This document shows, piece after piece, positions 8,652-17,255 of a stretch of 64,000 nt of DNA. A program made the position numbers and the translations under genes. The notes under the pieces were generated by a model. That model saw only the letters and a list, made by a program, of their open reading frames with translations. It was not told where the DNA came from and ran no database searches. Source of the DNA: Candidatus Solirubrobacter pratensis (GTDB lineage: Bacteria > Actinomycetota > Thermoleophilia > Solirubrobacterales > Solirubrobacteraceae); assembly GCF_000425945.1 (NCBI RefSeq), contig NZ_KE384481.1, positions 511,704 to 575,703 of the forward strand. The letters are read 5' to 3'. Numbering within the stretch: the stretch's first letter is position 1; every line of letters begins with the position of its first letter.

Positions 8652-9437
8652 ATGCACACCGACCAGGACTTCAAGGCCCATCAGCGCGCGATGTGGGCGG
8701 GCGGCGACTACCACGCGTTCGCGACCGCTTCGCTGTGGGACTTCGGACCGCTGCTCGTCGAGGCGACGGGCATCGCCCCGGGGCAGCGGGTGCTCGACGT
8801 CGCTGCCGGGACCGGCAACGTCGCGATCCGCGCCGCCGAGGCCGGGGCGGATGTGATCGCCTCCGACCTCACGCCCGAGAACTTCAGCGCCGGCCGCCGC
8901 GAGGCGGAGGCGCACGGCGTGGAGATCGAGTGGGTCGAGGCGGATGCCGAGGCGCTGCCGTTCGACGACGACGCGTTCGACGTCGTCACCTCCTCCGTCG
9001 GCGCGATCTTCGCCCCGCACCACCAGGCCGTCGCCGACGAGCTGCTTCGCGTGTGCCGGCCCGGCGGCACCATCGGGATGATCGCGATCGTCCCCGACGG
9101 CGCCGTGATCGACATGTTCGACATCATCACCCGCTACGCGAAGGAGTCGGTGCTCGGCGAGCAGACCCCGATCGAATGGGGCCGCGAGGAGCACGTGCGC
9201 GAGCTGTTCGGCGACCGCGCCGAGCTCACGTTCAAGCGCCGGTCGTTCAACCCGAGCCCGCTCGCCGACGTCGACCTCTTCAAGCGCTACCACCCCGTCG
9301 TCCGGATGCTCTACGCCGAGCTCGCGGATGAGCCGGAGCGCATCGACGCGCTCAACCGCGACCTCGACGCGATGGCCGCCCGGTGGCACGACGACGCCCA
9401 GCGCGTGCTGGTCATCGTCGCCCGCAAGCGCGGCTAG
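8652..9437 (+). CDS. SAM-dependent class I methyltransferase
   Basis: 261 residues from ATG 8652 (MHTDQDFKAHQRAMWAGG), where family similarity begins; an in-frame ATG at 8574 would add 26 Arg/Pro-rich residues. The Rossmann-fold SAM site is clear: VLDVAAGTGNVAIRAAEAGA (motif I), VIASDLTPENF (motif II), VEADAEALPFDDDAFD (motif III region) and LLRVCRPGGTIGMI (post III). This belongs to the UbiE-like small-molecule methyltransferases. Substrate cannot be deduced. It follows the LuxR remnant by 86 bp and converges with the next gene. Confidence 0.85.
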   Translation: MHTDQDFKAHQRAMWAGGDYHAFATASLWDFGPLLVEATGIAPGQRVLDVAAGTGNVAIRAAEAGADVIASDLTPENFSAGRREAEAHGVEIEWVEADAEALPFDDDAFDVVTSSVGAIFAPHHQAVADELLRVCRPGGTIGMIAIVPDGAVIDMFDIITRYAKESVLGEQTPIEWGREEHVRELFGDRAELTFKRRSFNPSPLADVDLFKRYHPVVRMLYAELADEPERIDALNRDLDAMAARWHDDAQRVLVIVARKRG

Positions 9438-9438
9438 G

Positions 9439-10123
9439 TCATCCCCGCGCCGCCCACGCCTGCTTCCCGCTCGCGCACGGCCGGAAGCGGTGCCCGGGCT
9501 GGGTGGTCCGGACGCGGGCCTCGAGCGTGCCGGTCGCGCCGTCGGCGCGGAAGGCGCCGGTGACCTTGACGCGGAAGTGGTCCACGAGCCCGCCCTTGTA
9601 GCGGATCACGTAGCGCTCGCTGCGCGTGAACGTCCCATCCGGGCGGATCTTCGTGATCGGCGTGACGTTGGTCATCGGGAACGTCCCAGGGCGGCAGTTC
9701 ATGGTCGCGTCCCAGTTCGCCCACACCTTCCCGTTGTGCGTGGCCGTCAGCGAGATCGGCAGGCGCACGCCGCCGGCGGACTGGGCCGTGAGGCCGTGGA
9801 ACACCGACCGCGGCGGCGGCATCGCGGCGGGCGCGGCGGGCGCACTCTCGCTCCGCAGCGCGAAGGGCAGCGTCCAGCCACGACAGCCGCGCAGGCTCAC
9901 CCTCACGGTCCCGCGCGGTGATGCGCCCGTCGGGACGCACGAGCATGCCGAGCGACGGATACGCCATCCGCTTGCCCTTCAGCGCGGCGCCACCGTAGGC
10001 CGTCCCGGCGGCGGCGAACGAGGTGCCGCGGAGCGGCGACGTGAACGCGGATCCGGCGGCGGACGCCGGAGCGATGGCGGCAAGCCCGGCAGCCGCGAGG
10101 AGCAACCCCACAGTGCGTGGCAT
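9439..10123 (-). pseudogene. Exported beta-rich protein with a single frameshift
   Basis: From ATG 10123 the protein begins with a good signal peptide (MPRTVGLLLAAAGLAAIAPA then SAAGSAF) and reads to PDGRITAR. The frame then drifts into Arg-rich noise, while the neighbouring minus frame continues sensibly as TVRVSLRGCRGWTLPFALRS, then KVWANWDATMNCRPG and a Thr/Gly-rich C-terminus ending at 9439. Removing one base near 9910, in a G/C run, restores one ORF of about 227 residues. The layout resembles secreted actinobacterial proteins of unknown function with a paired cysteine (C in RGCRGW, C in NCRPG). It is either a recent pseudogene or an assembly error. Confidence 0.62.
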
Positions 10124-10418
10124 GGCGCCCGAAGTACCCCGACCAGTGAGCGTTCAGCCGTCGTTGAGCCGGCTCTGCGCGGCGCCTCCGGCCTGCCGGG
10201 AGTGATGACCGCGCTGCCGAACCGGGGTGCGCTGATCGCCTAACCGAACGCTGAGGTGCCCTGTCGCGAATCACCGAGTGACGTCCACTCCGGCACCGCC
10301 ACGAAAGTCAACCGCGCCTGAGAGGGTCTTGTCACGGCTTCCCGGGTAAAGGCCCTCGGGCCAGGCTCGTGCCTGGTCCGGGGAGCATGCCCGGCGAACC
10401 GTCCCGCAGGAGGTCGAT

Positions 10419-11126
10419 GTGTCTCGTAGGTGTTTCGTCCCACTGGTGGTCGCGGGGACCATTCTCAGCGCCGTGGCGCTTCCGGGAACGGCGATGGCCG
10501 CCGGCGATCCCGTGGCGGTGCTCGCCGGCGCCGCGTCGACGCCACAGGGACGGCTGAAGGTCTCGGTCGACGTGAAGCGGTTCCGTGCAACCTCGTCGGG
10601 CACGAAAGCCGACGGAACGGCGACCGCGACGCTCGGGGGCCTCGGCGGCATGCCGACGACCGTCAGGAAGAAGGTGCACCTCTCCGCCGCCAAGGGCGGC
10701 AGCTGCACGATCCTGACCCTCGACCTCGACACGCTCGACCTCACGCTGCTCGGACTCAACGTTCACCTGGACAAGGTCAACCTGGCGCTCACCGGCAAGC
10801 GCAGCGGCGGTGTCCTGGGCTCGCTCTTCTGCTCGCTCGCCAACGCGAAGGTGAAGACCGCCCGGGCCTCGGCGGCGCACCGGCTGAACGCGGCGATGCG
10901 GCGCACCGGAGTGGTGCGCCCGATCTCCTTCACGGTGCCGGTGCGTGCGGTCGCGAGCCAGGCAGCGCCAACGTGCAGTGTTCTCGAGCTCACGCTCGGG
11001 CCGCTGCATCTCGAGCTGCTGGGGCTCGTTGTCGACCTCAACAAGGTTCACCTCACGATCACCGCAAACCCGACGGGCGGCGTGCTCGGCAGCCTGTTCT
11101 GCGGCCTCGCCAACACGCACCTCTAG
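10419..11126 (+). CDS. Secreted protein with two copies of a Leu-rich CxxL...LLG...GGVLGSLFC domain
   Basis: 235 residues from GTG 10419, with AGGAGG at 10408-10413 as ribosome binding site. A signal peptide (MSRRCFVPLVVAGTILSAVA, cleaved near AMA-AGD) sends it outside. The mature protein holds two homologous blocks: one from CTILTLDLDTLDLTLLGLNV to GGVLGSLFCSLANA (about residues 87-145) and one from CSVLELTLGPLHLELLGLVV to GGVLGSLFCGLANT (about 186-235). Each has two cysteines that could form a disulfide. I have a memory of similar blocks in hypothetical proteins of actinobacteria and haloarchaea, but know no function. A 9-bp hairpin at 10358-10379 lies in its leader. Confidence 0.8.
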   Translation: MSRRCFVPLVVAGTILSAVALPGTAMAAGDPVAVLAGAASTPQGRLKVSVDVKRFRATSSGTKADGTATATLGGLGGMPTTVRKKVHLSAAKGGSCTILTLDLDTLDLTLLGLNVHLDKVNLALTGKRSGGVLGSLFCSLANAKVKTARASAAHRLNAAMRRTGVVRPISFTVPVRAVASQAAPTCSVLELTLGPLHLELLGLVVDLNKVHLTITANPTGGVLGSLFCGLANTHL

Positions 11127-11770
11127 TCGATCGCGGAACGCCGGCGAAGGACTTCACCGCCCAGCGGGGATCACGATCGGCCTCGCGTGGCACCTTCTCG
11201 CTTGGGTCGTCGTTCTCGCCGGCGTCGCGTCGTTCTTGGCCTTCAAGGCGGCCACCGTCGCCAGCGGCGTCGACGTCGCGAGGACCGCGACGGGCGGCTG
11301 CAGGCGGTCACAGGGTTCCTTGAGCTGCCGTCCGCGGCCTAGCGAGTCCCTCCGACCGGCACCGTTATCCGGTCCTCGGTTCGCTCCGCCCGGGTCTCCG
11401 CGCGAGGGCTTCTCGTGGCCGGCGGACGGCGCTGGCAACGCAGTGGGTCAAGTTGCCCGCGCGGCCCGCGCGGCCGCGTGATCGATCCGAGTGCGGACAG
11501 ATCGAATTGGCGATTTGCGGGGCTCCTGATGCGCTCTCGGGTCGGTCTGCACAGCGGGCGCGCGGGATCTTGCACAGTCCGGCCAAGCGCCGGGCGCGAC
11601 GCGTCTTCGGCGCCACCGGCGGGCCCGTGGATGACCTCAGCGCCGCCGAAATCGCCGAGCTCGCGGACATGACGCGCGGGTCGCGCGCGGCGATCGTGCT
11701 GGAGATACAGGCCAAACGACCCGTCCAGGCCTCAGATCGCCCCCGCAGCCCCCTACCGCGAGGTGGGCGG
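11127..11770. other. Gene-poor stretch with possible remnants
   Basis: About 640 bp without a convincing gene. On the plus strand one frame near 11170-11300 encodes a single hydrophobic segment (WHLLAWVVVLAGVASFLAF), and another near 11560-11740 gives an alpha-helical stretch (DLSAAEIAELADMTRGSRAA). Neither has a start with a ribosome binding site or a credible continuation, so both may be debris. No repeat or RNA structure stood out. Confidence 0.4.
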
Positions 11771-12289
11771 TCAGCCGTAGCGCACGGTCTCCGCGACGGC
11801 GCTGCAGGCGCTTTCAGGATCGACGGCGAGCCCGTCGCGCAGGGCGAGCAGCAGGTCGCGGAGCTGCTCGCGCTGGTCGGTGTCGAGCGCGGCGAACAGC
11901 GCGTCCTCGGCTTGTTTCTGCGCGGCCGACGCGTCGGCTAGGTGGCGTTCGCCTGCGGCGGTGAGCGTGACGAGGTGGCGGCGGCGGTCGGCGGGGTCGC
12001 GCTCGCGGGCGACGAGCCCGTCGGCTTCGAGCGGGTTCAGCAGCGTGACGATGATGCTCGGGTCCACGCCCATCGTACCGACCAGGTCGCGCTGCGCGAG
12101 CCCGCCGTGGTCGTGCAGCAGGCCGAGGATCTGAAATTGGCGCGGCTTGAGGTTGTGCGCGGTGTGCGCGTCGCGCAAGCGGCGCATCGCTTCCTGGCCG
12201 ATCAGCGCCAGCAGCAGGCCGGGGCTCGTGCGGTGCTCGTCAAGGACGCTGCCGGATGAGGGTGTGATGGGGGTGGTGGGTGGGGTCAT
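11771..12289 (-). CDS. MarR-family transcriptional regulator
   Basis: 172 residues from ATG 12289 (MTPPTTPITPSSGSV); a longer reading to 12373 would cover the promoter region and is unlikely. The winged-helix core is clear: LKPRQFQILGLLHDHGGLAQ, recognition helix VDPSIIVTLLNPLEADGLV, and the wing RDPADRRRHLVTLTAAGER, the MarR signature. It is divergent from the yceI-led redox cluster with a 110-bp spacer rich in A/T and palindromes, so it is the probable repressor of that cluster, likely responding to a phenolic, quinone or oxidant. Confidence 0.9.
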   Translation of the reverse strand: MTPPTTPITPSSGSVLDEHRTSPGLLLALIGQEAMRRLRDAHTAHNLKPRQFQILGLLHDHGGLAQRDLVGTMGVDPSIIVTLLNPLEADGLVARERDPADRRRHLVTLTAAGERHLADASAAQKQAEDALFAALDTDQREQLRDLLLALRDGLAVDPESACSAVAETVRYG

Positions 12290-12399
12290 TAGGAGTCCGT
12301 TTCCTTGGGATGCGAATACTATAGTGCAATCAATCGTTGAGAGCGCTGTATTTCTTTCGTAACCAACGAACACCCATCTCCCTGGAGCCCCACCCGACC
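12290..12399. promoter_or_regulatory. Divergent MarR/yceI control region
   Basis: This spacer is strikingly AT-rich against its surroundings. It contains the perfect palindrome ACTATAGT (12318-12325) and, just beside it, TCAATCGTTGA (12330-12340) with TCAA/TTGA arms. Such short dyads between a MarR gene and its target are typical operators. Promoter hexamers for either direction cannot be fixed with certainty. Confidence 0.5.
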
Positions 12400-12945
12400 A
12401 TGAGCACCACCGCCCCCGCCGCCCAGATCACCGACGGCGCCTGGCAGCTCGACCCGGCGCGGTCGAGCGTCGAGTTTCACGTGCGCCACTTCTACGGCCT
12501 GGTGACCGTCAAGGGCGCCTTCGCCGACTACGACGGCACGCTTCAGCTCGGCGCCACGCCGGCCGTCGAGCTGACGCTCCAGGCCGCCAGCCTGGACACC
12601 AAGATGGTCAAGCGCGACGAGCACCTGCGCTCGGGCGACTTCTTCGATGTCGAGCACCACCCGCAGGTGCGCTTCGTCTCCGAGCGCGCCGAGCTCGACG
12701 GCGACACGCTGCGCGTCCAGGGCCGGCTTCACGCCGCGGGCCGCCAGATCCCGTTGGAACTCGACGCCACCGTGCGCGAGCTCGACGACGAGCTGGAGAT
12801 CGAGGCCGTCGCCGAGGCCGACCACCGCGAGCTGGGCATGACCTGGAGCCCGCTCGGAATCCTGCGCGCCCCAGCAAGCTCATTGTCCGCGGCCGCCTCG
12901 TGCGCCGCTAAAGGAGACCCGACCCATGCGAGCCATCGCCCTTAA
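12400..12945 (+). CDS. YceI-family lipid-binding protein, C-terminus frameshifted
   Basis: 181 residues as read, from ATG 12400. The YceI lipocalin-like fold is recognisable (WQLDPARSSVEFHVRHFYG, FADYDGTLQL, LRSGDFFDVEHHPQVRF, DHRELGMTWSPLGI). Family members bind isoprenoid or amphipathic ligands; this one has no signal peptide, so it is probably cytosolic. After ILRAP the frame becomes SSLSAAASCAAKG, whereas the next frame reads SKLIVRGRLVRR and stops at TAA 12909-12911. The expected YceI ending is therefore one C away: the CCCC run at 12869-12872 has probably lost one base. As written, the ORF overlaps the next gene by 20 bp; corrected, it ends 14 bp before it with AAGGAG between. Confidence 0.85.
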   Translation: MSTTAPAAQITDGAWQLDPARSSVEFHVRHFYGLVTVKGAFADYDGTLQLGATPAVELTLQAASLDTKMVKRDEHLRSGDFFDVEHHPQVRFVSERAELDGDTLRVQGRLHAAGRQIPLELDATVRELDDELEIEAVAEADHRELGMTWSPLGILRAPASSLSAAASCAAKGDPTHASHRP

Positions 12946-13858
12946 TTCCGCCGACACCGCGCCCGCCCTGCGCGAGGACCTGCCCGCCCCCACCGCGGCC
13001 GAGAACGAGGTGCTCGTGCGCGTGCACGCCTCCTCGCTGAATCCGGTCGACAACTCGATCGCCTCCGGCATGCTCGCCCAGTACGGCGTGCCCTACGAGT
13101 ACCCCGTCATCCTCGGGCGCGACTACGCCGGCGTGGTCGAGCAAGTCGGCGCCGCCGTCAGCGCCTACCGGCCCGGCGATCAGGTCTTCGGGTTCGTCCT
13201 TCACGCCAACCCGACCGCGCGCGCCGGCGCCTGGGCCGAGCTGATCACCGTCACCGAGGAGCTCTCGATCGCCCCCGCGCCCGAGGGCGTCGAGCTGGCG
13301 ATCGCCGGCGCCGCGCCGCTGGCCGGCATCACCGCGATCACCGCCGTCGACGCGCTGGAGCTCTCCGAGGGCGACGTACTGCTCGTCGTCGGCGCCACCG
13401 GCGGCGTCGGCAGCCTGGCCGTCCAGCTCGCCGCCCGCGCCGGCGCCCGCGTGATCGCTCCGGCGCTGCCCGAGGACGAGCAGTTCCTGCGCGAGCTCGG
13501 CGTCACGGACGTGATCACGCGCGGCGGCGACATCCCCGCGCTCGTTCGCGAGCTCGCCCCCGACGGCGCCGACGCCCTGTTGGACCTCGTCAACTACGCC
13601 CCCGGCAGCTACGACGCCGCCCTCAAGCCCGGCGCGCGCGTGGCGTCACCGACCGGCGCCGCCGGCGAGGGCCCGGGCCGCACGATGGTCATGGCCGCGC
13701 CGACCGCCGAGAACCTCACGCGCCTCGGCGCGCTGCTGGCAGACGGCGCCCTGCGGATCCCCGTGCAGGCGACCTACCCGCTGGCGCAGGCCCCGGAGGC
13801 GCTCGCTGCGCTGACCGGCCAGCACACGCAGGGCAAGCTCGCGATCGAGGTCCGCTGA
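12926..13858 (+). CDS. Zinc-independent quinone oxidoreductase (MDR family)
   Basis: 310 residues, ATG 12926 preceded by AAGGAG at 12911-12916. It has the medium-chain dehydrogenase layout: GroES-like N-terminus (SSLNPVDNSIASG, ILGRDYAGVVEQVG, YRPGDQVFGF) and a nucleotide-binding domain with VVGATGGVGSLAVQLAARAG. Catalytic-zinc ligands are absent, as in QOR/zeta-crystallin enzymes, which reduce quinones or enones with NADPH. Second gene of the MarR-linked cluster; its TGA overlaps the next ATG (TGATG at 13856-13860). Confidence 0.9.
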   Translation: MRAIALNSADTAPALREDLPAPTAAENEVLVRVHASSLNPVDNSIASGMLAQYGVPYEYPVILGRDYAGVVEQVGAAVSAYRPGDQVFGFVLHANPTARAGAWAELITVTEELSIAPAPEGVELAIAGAAPLAGITAITAVDALELSEGDVLLVVGATGGVGSLAVQLAARAGARVIAPALPEDEQFLRELGVTDVITRGGDIPALVRELAPDGADALLDLVNYAPGSYDAALKPGARVASPTGAAGEGPGRTMVMAAPTAENLTRLGALLADGALRIPVQATYPLAQAPEALAALTGQHTQGKLAIEVR

Positions 13859-14727
13859 TGCTGCTGATCACCGGAGCCAACGGCAAGCTCGGCCGCGTGA
13901 TCGTCGAGGAGGTGCTGCGGCGCGCGCCCGACGCGCCGCTCGCCGTCAGCGTCCGCGACGCATCCGCGGCCGCTGACCTCGCCGCGCGCGGCGTCGACGT
14001 GCGCCAGGCCGACTACCACGACCTCGACTCGATCCGCGCCGCCCTCGCCGGCGTCGACCGGCTACTGCTGATGCCCACGCCGGCGCCTGACCCCGACGCG
14101 CGCGTCGCCGAGATGATCCCGGTGGCACAAGCCGCGGCGGAGGTCGGCGTCAAGCACATCGTCTACCCCGGCGCCGCCGAGGTCGAGGGGCTCGATTTCC
14201 CGCTGCTGAGCTCGCACACCCGCGTCTACGACGCGATCGTGGCCACCGGGGTGCAGGCCACGCACCTGCGCGTGAACATCTACGCCGAACTCATCGCCGG
14301 CGAGGTCACCGGGGCCGTCGCCGCGGGCGAGCTGGCCGCGCCCGTCAACGGCGCGCGCGTCGCGCCGGTGCTGCGCGAAGACATCGCACCGGCGATCGCC
14401 GCCGTGCTCACCCAGGACGGCCACGAGGGCAAGACCTACGACCTCACCGGCCAGGACGCGGTGAGCTGGAGCCAGCTCGCCGAGCTCGCGTCCGCGCGCG
14501 CCGGCAAGCCGGTCCCCTACCGCTCGATCGACGACACCGAGGCCGCAGCGCGCCTGGAAGCGGCCGGCATCCCGGCCCCGTTCGTCCCCGCCATGCTCGG
14601 GTTCTACGCCGCCTACCGTGCCGGCTGGTCCGGCACGCCCTCCGGCCACATCGAGCAGCTCACCGGCCGGCCCGCCACGCCCACCCTGGACGCGATCGGC
14701 GCCGTGCTCGACGGCACCGCCAAGTAG
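13858..14727 (+). CDS. NmrA/SDR-type NAD(P)-binding protein (QorB-like)
   Basis: 289 residues. It begins directly with the Rossmann motif LLITGANGKLGRVIVEEVLR and continues with VRQADYHDLDSIRAALAGVD and VGVKHIVYPGAAEVEG, as in atypical short-chain reductases of the NmrA/QorB group. No YxxxK catalytic pair in the usual position was evident, so it may act as a redox sensor or as an NADPH:quinone reductase. Translationally coupled to the quinone oxidoreductase, which supports a joint role in handling quinones or reactive electrophiles. Confidence 0.85.
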   Translation: MLLITGANGKLGRVIVEEVLRRAPDAPLAVSVRDASAAADLAARGVDVRQADYHDLDSIRAALAGVDRLLLMPTPAPDPDARVAEMIPVAQAAAEVGVKHIVYPGAAEVEGLDFPLLSSHTRVYDAIVATGVQATHLRVNIYAELIAGEVTGAVAAGELAAPVNGARVAPVLREDIAPAIAAVLTQDGHEGKTYDLTGQDAVSWSQLAELASARAGKPVPYRSIDDTEAAARLEAAGIPAPFVPAMLGFYAAYRAGWSGTPSGHIEQLTGRPATPTLDAIGAVLDGTAK

Positions 14728-14733
14728 CTCGGC

Positions 14734-15792
14734 ATGGAACTCGGGATCATCTCGCTCAGCGACCTCACGGCCGACCCGCACACGGGTCGGCCCGTCGCGG
14801 CCATGGACCGGCTCGACGACACGCTCGCCTACGCGCGCGCCGCCGACCAGCTCGGCCTCGACGTGTTCGCCCTCGGCGAGCACCACAGTCACAAATTCGC
14901 CGTCGCCTCACCCGCCGTCGCGTTGGCCGCGATCGCCGGCCAGACCGAACGGATCCGGCTCTCAAGCGGCGTCACCGTGCTCAGCGCCCTGGACCCCGTC
15001 CGCGTCTACCAGGACTTCGCGCAGCTCGACCTGCTCAGTCACGGCCGCGCCGAGATCATCGCCGGCCGCAGCGCCTTCGCCGAGCCGTTCGCGCTCTTCG
15101 GCGCCCCGATCAACGAGTACGACGCGCTGTTCACCGAAAAGCTCGACCTGCTCCTGCGCCTGCGCGAACACGACCAGCTCACCTGGTCCGGGCGCTACCG
15201 CCCGCCGCTCGTAAGCGCCGAGATCGCCCCGCGCGCCGTCCAGGCACCGCTACCGGTCTGGGTCGGTGTCGGAGGCACACCCGCCAGCGCCGCCCGCGCC
15301 GGGCACCTCGGCCTGCCGATGACGCTCGGCTACATCGGCGGCACCCTCGCGCACGCCCGCCGCACGGTCGAGATCTACCGCTCCGCCGGCGAAGCCGCCG
15401 GCCACGACCCCGAGATGCTGCCGGTCGCGATCTCCACGCACTTCTACGCCGCCGACTCCGAGCAGGACGTCGCCGGCGTCTTCGATCACTACCGCCACTA
15501 CCTGCACCCCGAGACCAACAACGGCCGCGGCTTCGTCGTCGACCGCCCGGCCTTCGACGCCGCCCGCCGCCGCGACGGAGCGCTGATGATCGGCACCGCC
15601 GAGCAGCTCACCGAGAAGATCCTCGACGCCCACGCCGAACTCGGCATCACCCGCTTCATCGGCCAGTTCGACTGGGGCGCACTCCCCTCCGAGCGCGTGC
15701 AGGACTCGATCGCGCGCCTGGCGATCGAGATCGCACCCGCCGTACGCGCGACCGCGAGTGCGACCGTGGCCGCCGGGTCCACTTCAGCATGA
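14734..15792 (+). CDS. LLM-class flavin-dependent oxidoreductase
   Basis: 352 residues from ATG 14734, 6 bp after the preceding stop. A bacterial luciferase-like TIM barrel: MELGIISLSDLT, DVFALGEHHSHKFAVASPAV, RLSSGVTVLSALDPVRVYQD, LPVWVGVGGTPASAARAG. These enzymes use reduced FMN or F420. The last member of the MarR-linked operon; with the two reductases upstream it may oxidise or reduce an aromatic or aldehyde substrate. Which cofactor is used cannot be decided from sequence by eye. Confidence 0.88.
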   Translation: MELGIISLSDLTADPHTGRPVAAMDRLDDTLAYARAADQLGLDVFALGEHHSHKFAVASPAVALAAIAGQTERIRLSSGVTVLSALDPVRVYQDFAQLDLLSHGRAEIIAGRSAFAEPFALFGAPINEYDALFTEKLDLLLRLREHDQLTWSGRYRPPLVSAEIAPRAVQAPLPVWVGVGGTPASAARAGHLGLPMTLGYIGGTLAHARRTVEIYRSAGEAAGHDPEMLPVAISTHFYAADSEQDVAGVFDHYRHYLHPETNNGRGFVVDRPAFDAARRRDGALMIGTAEQLTEKILDAHAELGITRFIGQFDWGALPSERVQDSIARLAIEIAPAVRATASATVAAGSTSA

Positions 15793-15898
15793 GCGGGGCA
15801 TCCGGATTCGGACGCTCGTCGTCGGCTCACGTGGCGTGACGGCGGTGCGCCCGCTCGGTTGCGGGGCTGCGTTGGGCACCGCTGATCCGCTCGTCTGG

Positions 15899-16924
15899 CT
15901 AGCTTCGGACTTGGTTGCGGGCGGTGCGGCGGATCCCCGAGGCGGTGGTGCCGTGGCGCTTGGCGGCGCGATCGACGACTGACGGGCTTGGGATCGCGCC
16001 GCGGGAGGCCGCGGCGAGCTCGCGGTGCAGGCGCTGGGTGAGCGAGCGGGCGCCGGCCTGGCGGTAGGCGTCAGCGACGCCGGCGATGATGTCGTCGAGA
16101 TCCTCCCACGAGCGCATTCGACGAAGTGTGGCCGCAGCCGGAGGCGGCGACGCGTGGGCGTCGTGAACCGCGGTCTCATCGGGGCGTTCGACGTGGGCGG
16201 GTGGCCGTGCTGGTGTCCATTTTCCCGCGGCGGCCCGGAGCACCGTGACCTCGGCGGCGTAGGGGGCGACGGCCTTGAGGTTGACGGTGGGGATGTCGCG
16301 AGCGCGGGCGTAGTTCTCGATCGCGGCGATGCTCCAGGGCAGGCAGCCGAGGTCATCGATGAAGCGGTCGGTGACTTCGAGCTGGGTGAGGCCGCGGATC
16401 CTGCCGGCGCTCGTGTCGGGTTCGGCCAGCCCGGCGGCGCGGCAAGCGGCGTCCCAGCCGAACTGGATCTCGATCTGCGCGACGGTCGGCAGCGCTTGCA
16501 TCGATGGCGGGCTGTGGCGGTGGGCGCGGCGCTGGTGGGCGATGAGCGCGTCACGCTCGGCCGCGTAGCGCGCGGGCCACAGCCCTGCCAGGCCGGCGCG
16601 GGCGGCAATCAGGCGCAGCGCGACGACGACCTCGTCAATGCCGAGTTCGCGTGGCGGGTCGCGGCGGGCGAGTCCGAGCCGATGCGCGGCGCTCGCGCCC
16701 CCGCCGGCGTGCGCGATCGCGAGCAGCTCGTACCAGCCGCTACCGAGCCGTCGGGTGATCTGCTTGGCGGCCGGCGCGTGGGGATGGCCGGCGTGCACGC
16801 GGGCGGCGTCGAAGGCTGCGGGCGCGACCTGGGTCGGCTGGCCGGGCGCGACGTGCGCGCTGACGTCACGGACGGCGTCGATCAGCGCGTCGTCGCTGTA
16901 GCGGGTGCGGAACGCCGCGGCCAT
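15899..16924 (-). CDS. DNA-binding-like protein with homing-endonuclease-associated-type repeats
   Basis: 341 residues from ATG 16924 (MAAAFRTRYSDDALIDAVRD); in-frame sequence above this is antisense to other genes. The protein repeats a pattern of helix, Pro-Thr, and a terminal FGxW..A or W..L..IA: for example RRLGSGWYELLAIAHAGG (about 60-75), PTVAQIEIQFGWDAACRAAG (about 150-170) and LGCLPWSIAAIENYARARDI (about 195-215). This fits the homing-endonuclease-associated repeat, a small DNA-binding helix bundle often found in mobile-element proteins, without a visible nuclease domain. The function is unknown. It diverges from an XRE gene with 50 bp between starts and sits in the accessory patch ahead of ssrA. 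Confidence 0.6.
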   Translation of the reverse strand: MAAAFRTRYSDDALIDAVRDVSAHVAPGQPTQVAPAAFDAARVHAGHPHAPAAKQITRRLGSGWYELLAIAHAGGGASAAHRLGLARRDPPRELGIDEVVVALRLIAARAGLAGLWPARYAAERDALIAHQRRAHRHSPPSMQALPTVAQIEIQFGWDAACRAAGLAEPDTSAGRIRGLTQLEVTDRFIDDLGCLPWSIAAIENYARARDIPTVNLKAVAPYAAEVTVLRAAAGKWTPARPPAHVERPDETAVHDAHASPPPAAATLRRMRSWEDLDDIIAGVADAYRQAGARSLTQRLHRELAAASRGAIPSPSVVDRAAKRHGTTASGIRRTARNQVRS

Positions 16925-16974
16925 CACCGTCAAGCTAGCCCGCGGCGGCGGCCGGCAGCAGGTAGCTTGGCGGG

Positions 16975-17244
16975 GTGTCGTTGCCGGTGCGCAGCTCGTC
17001 GCGGATCGCCGGCCTGCGCCGGCGGGCGGGGTTGCGCCAGGACGAGCTGGCCGAGACGGTCGGGGTGTCGGTGGCGACGTTGCGGCGGTTGGAACGCGGC
17101 GAGATCGACAACCCGCCGTTGCGCTACCTGCAGAAGATCGCGATCGCGCTGGACGCCCAGCTCGCAGACGTGATCGAGCCCGAATGGCGGCAGTGGTGGC
17201 CGCGCCCGGGCGCGAACACGCCCCCGGACTTCGGCGCGCGCTGA
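16975..17244 (+). CDS. Small XRE-family HTH protein
   Basis: 89 residues from GTG 16975. Nearly the whole protein is a Cro/C1 helix-turn-helix: GLRRRAGLRQDELAETVGVS, VATLRRLERGEIDNPPLRYL, IAIALDAQLADVIEPEW. There is no effector domain, so it may act as an immunity-type or antitoxin-like repressor of the divergent repeat protein. The 50-bp divergent spacer (16925-16974) must hold both promoters. Confidence 0.8.
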   Translation: MSLPVRSSSRIAGLRRRAGLRQDELAETVGVSVATLRRLERGEIDNPPLRYLQKIAIALDAQLADVIEPEWRQWWPRPGANTPPDFGAR

Positions 17245-17255
17245 CATCAACACGG

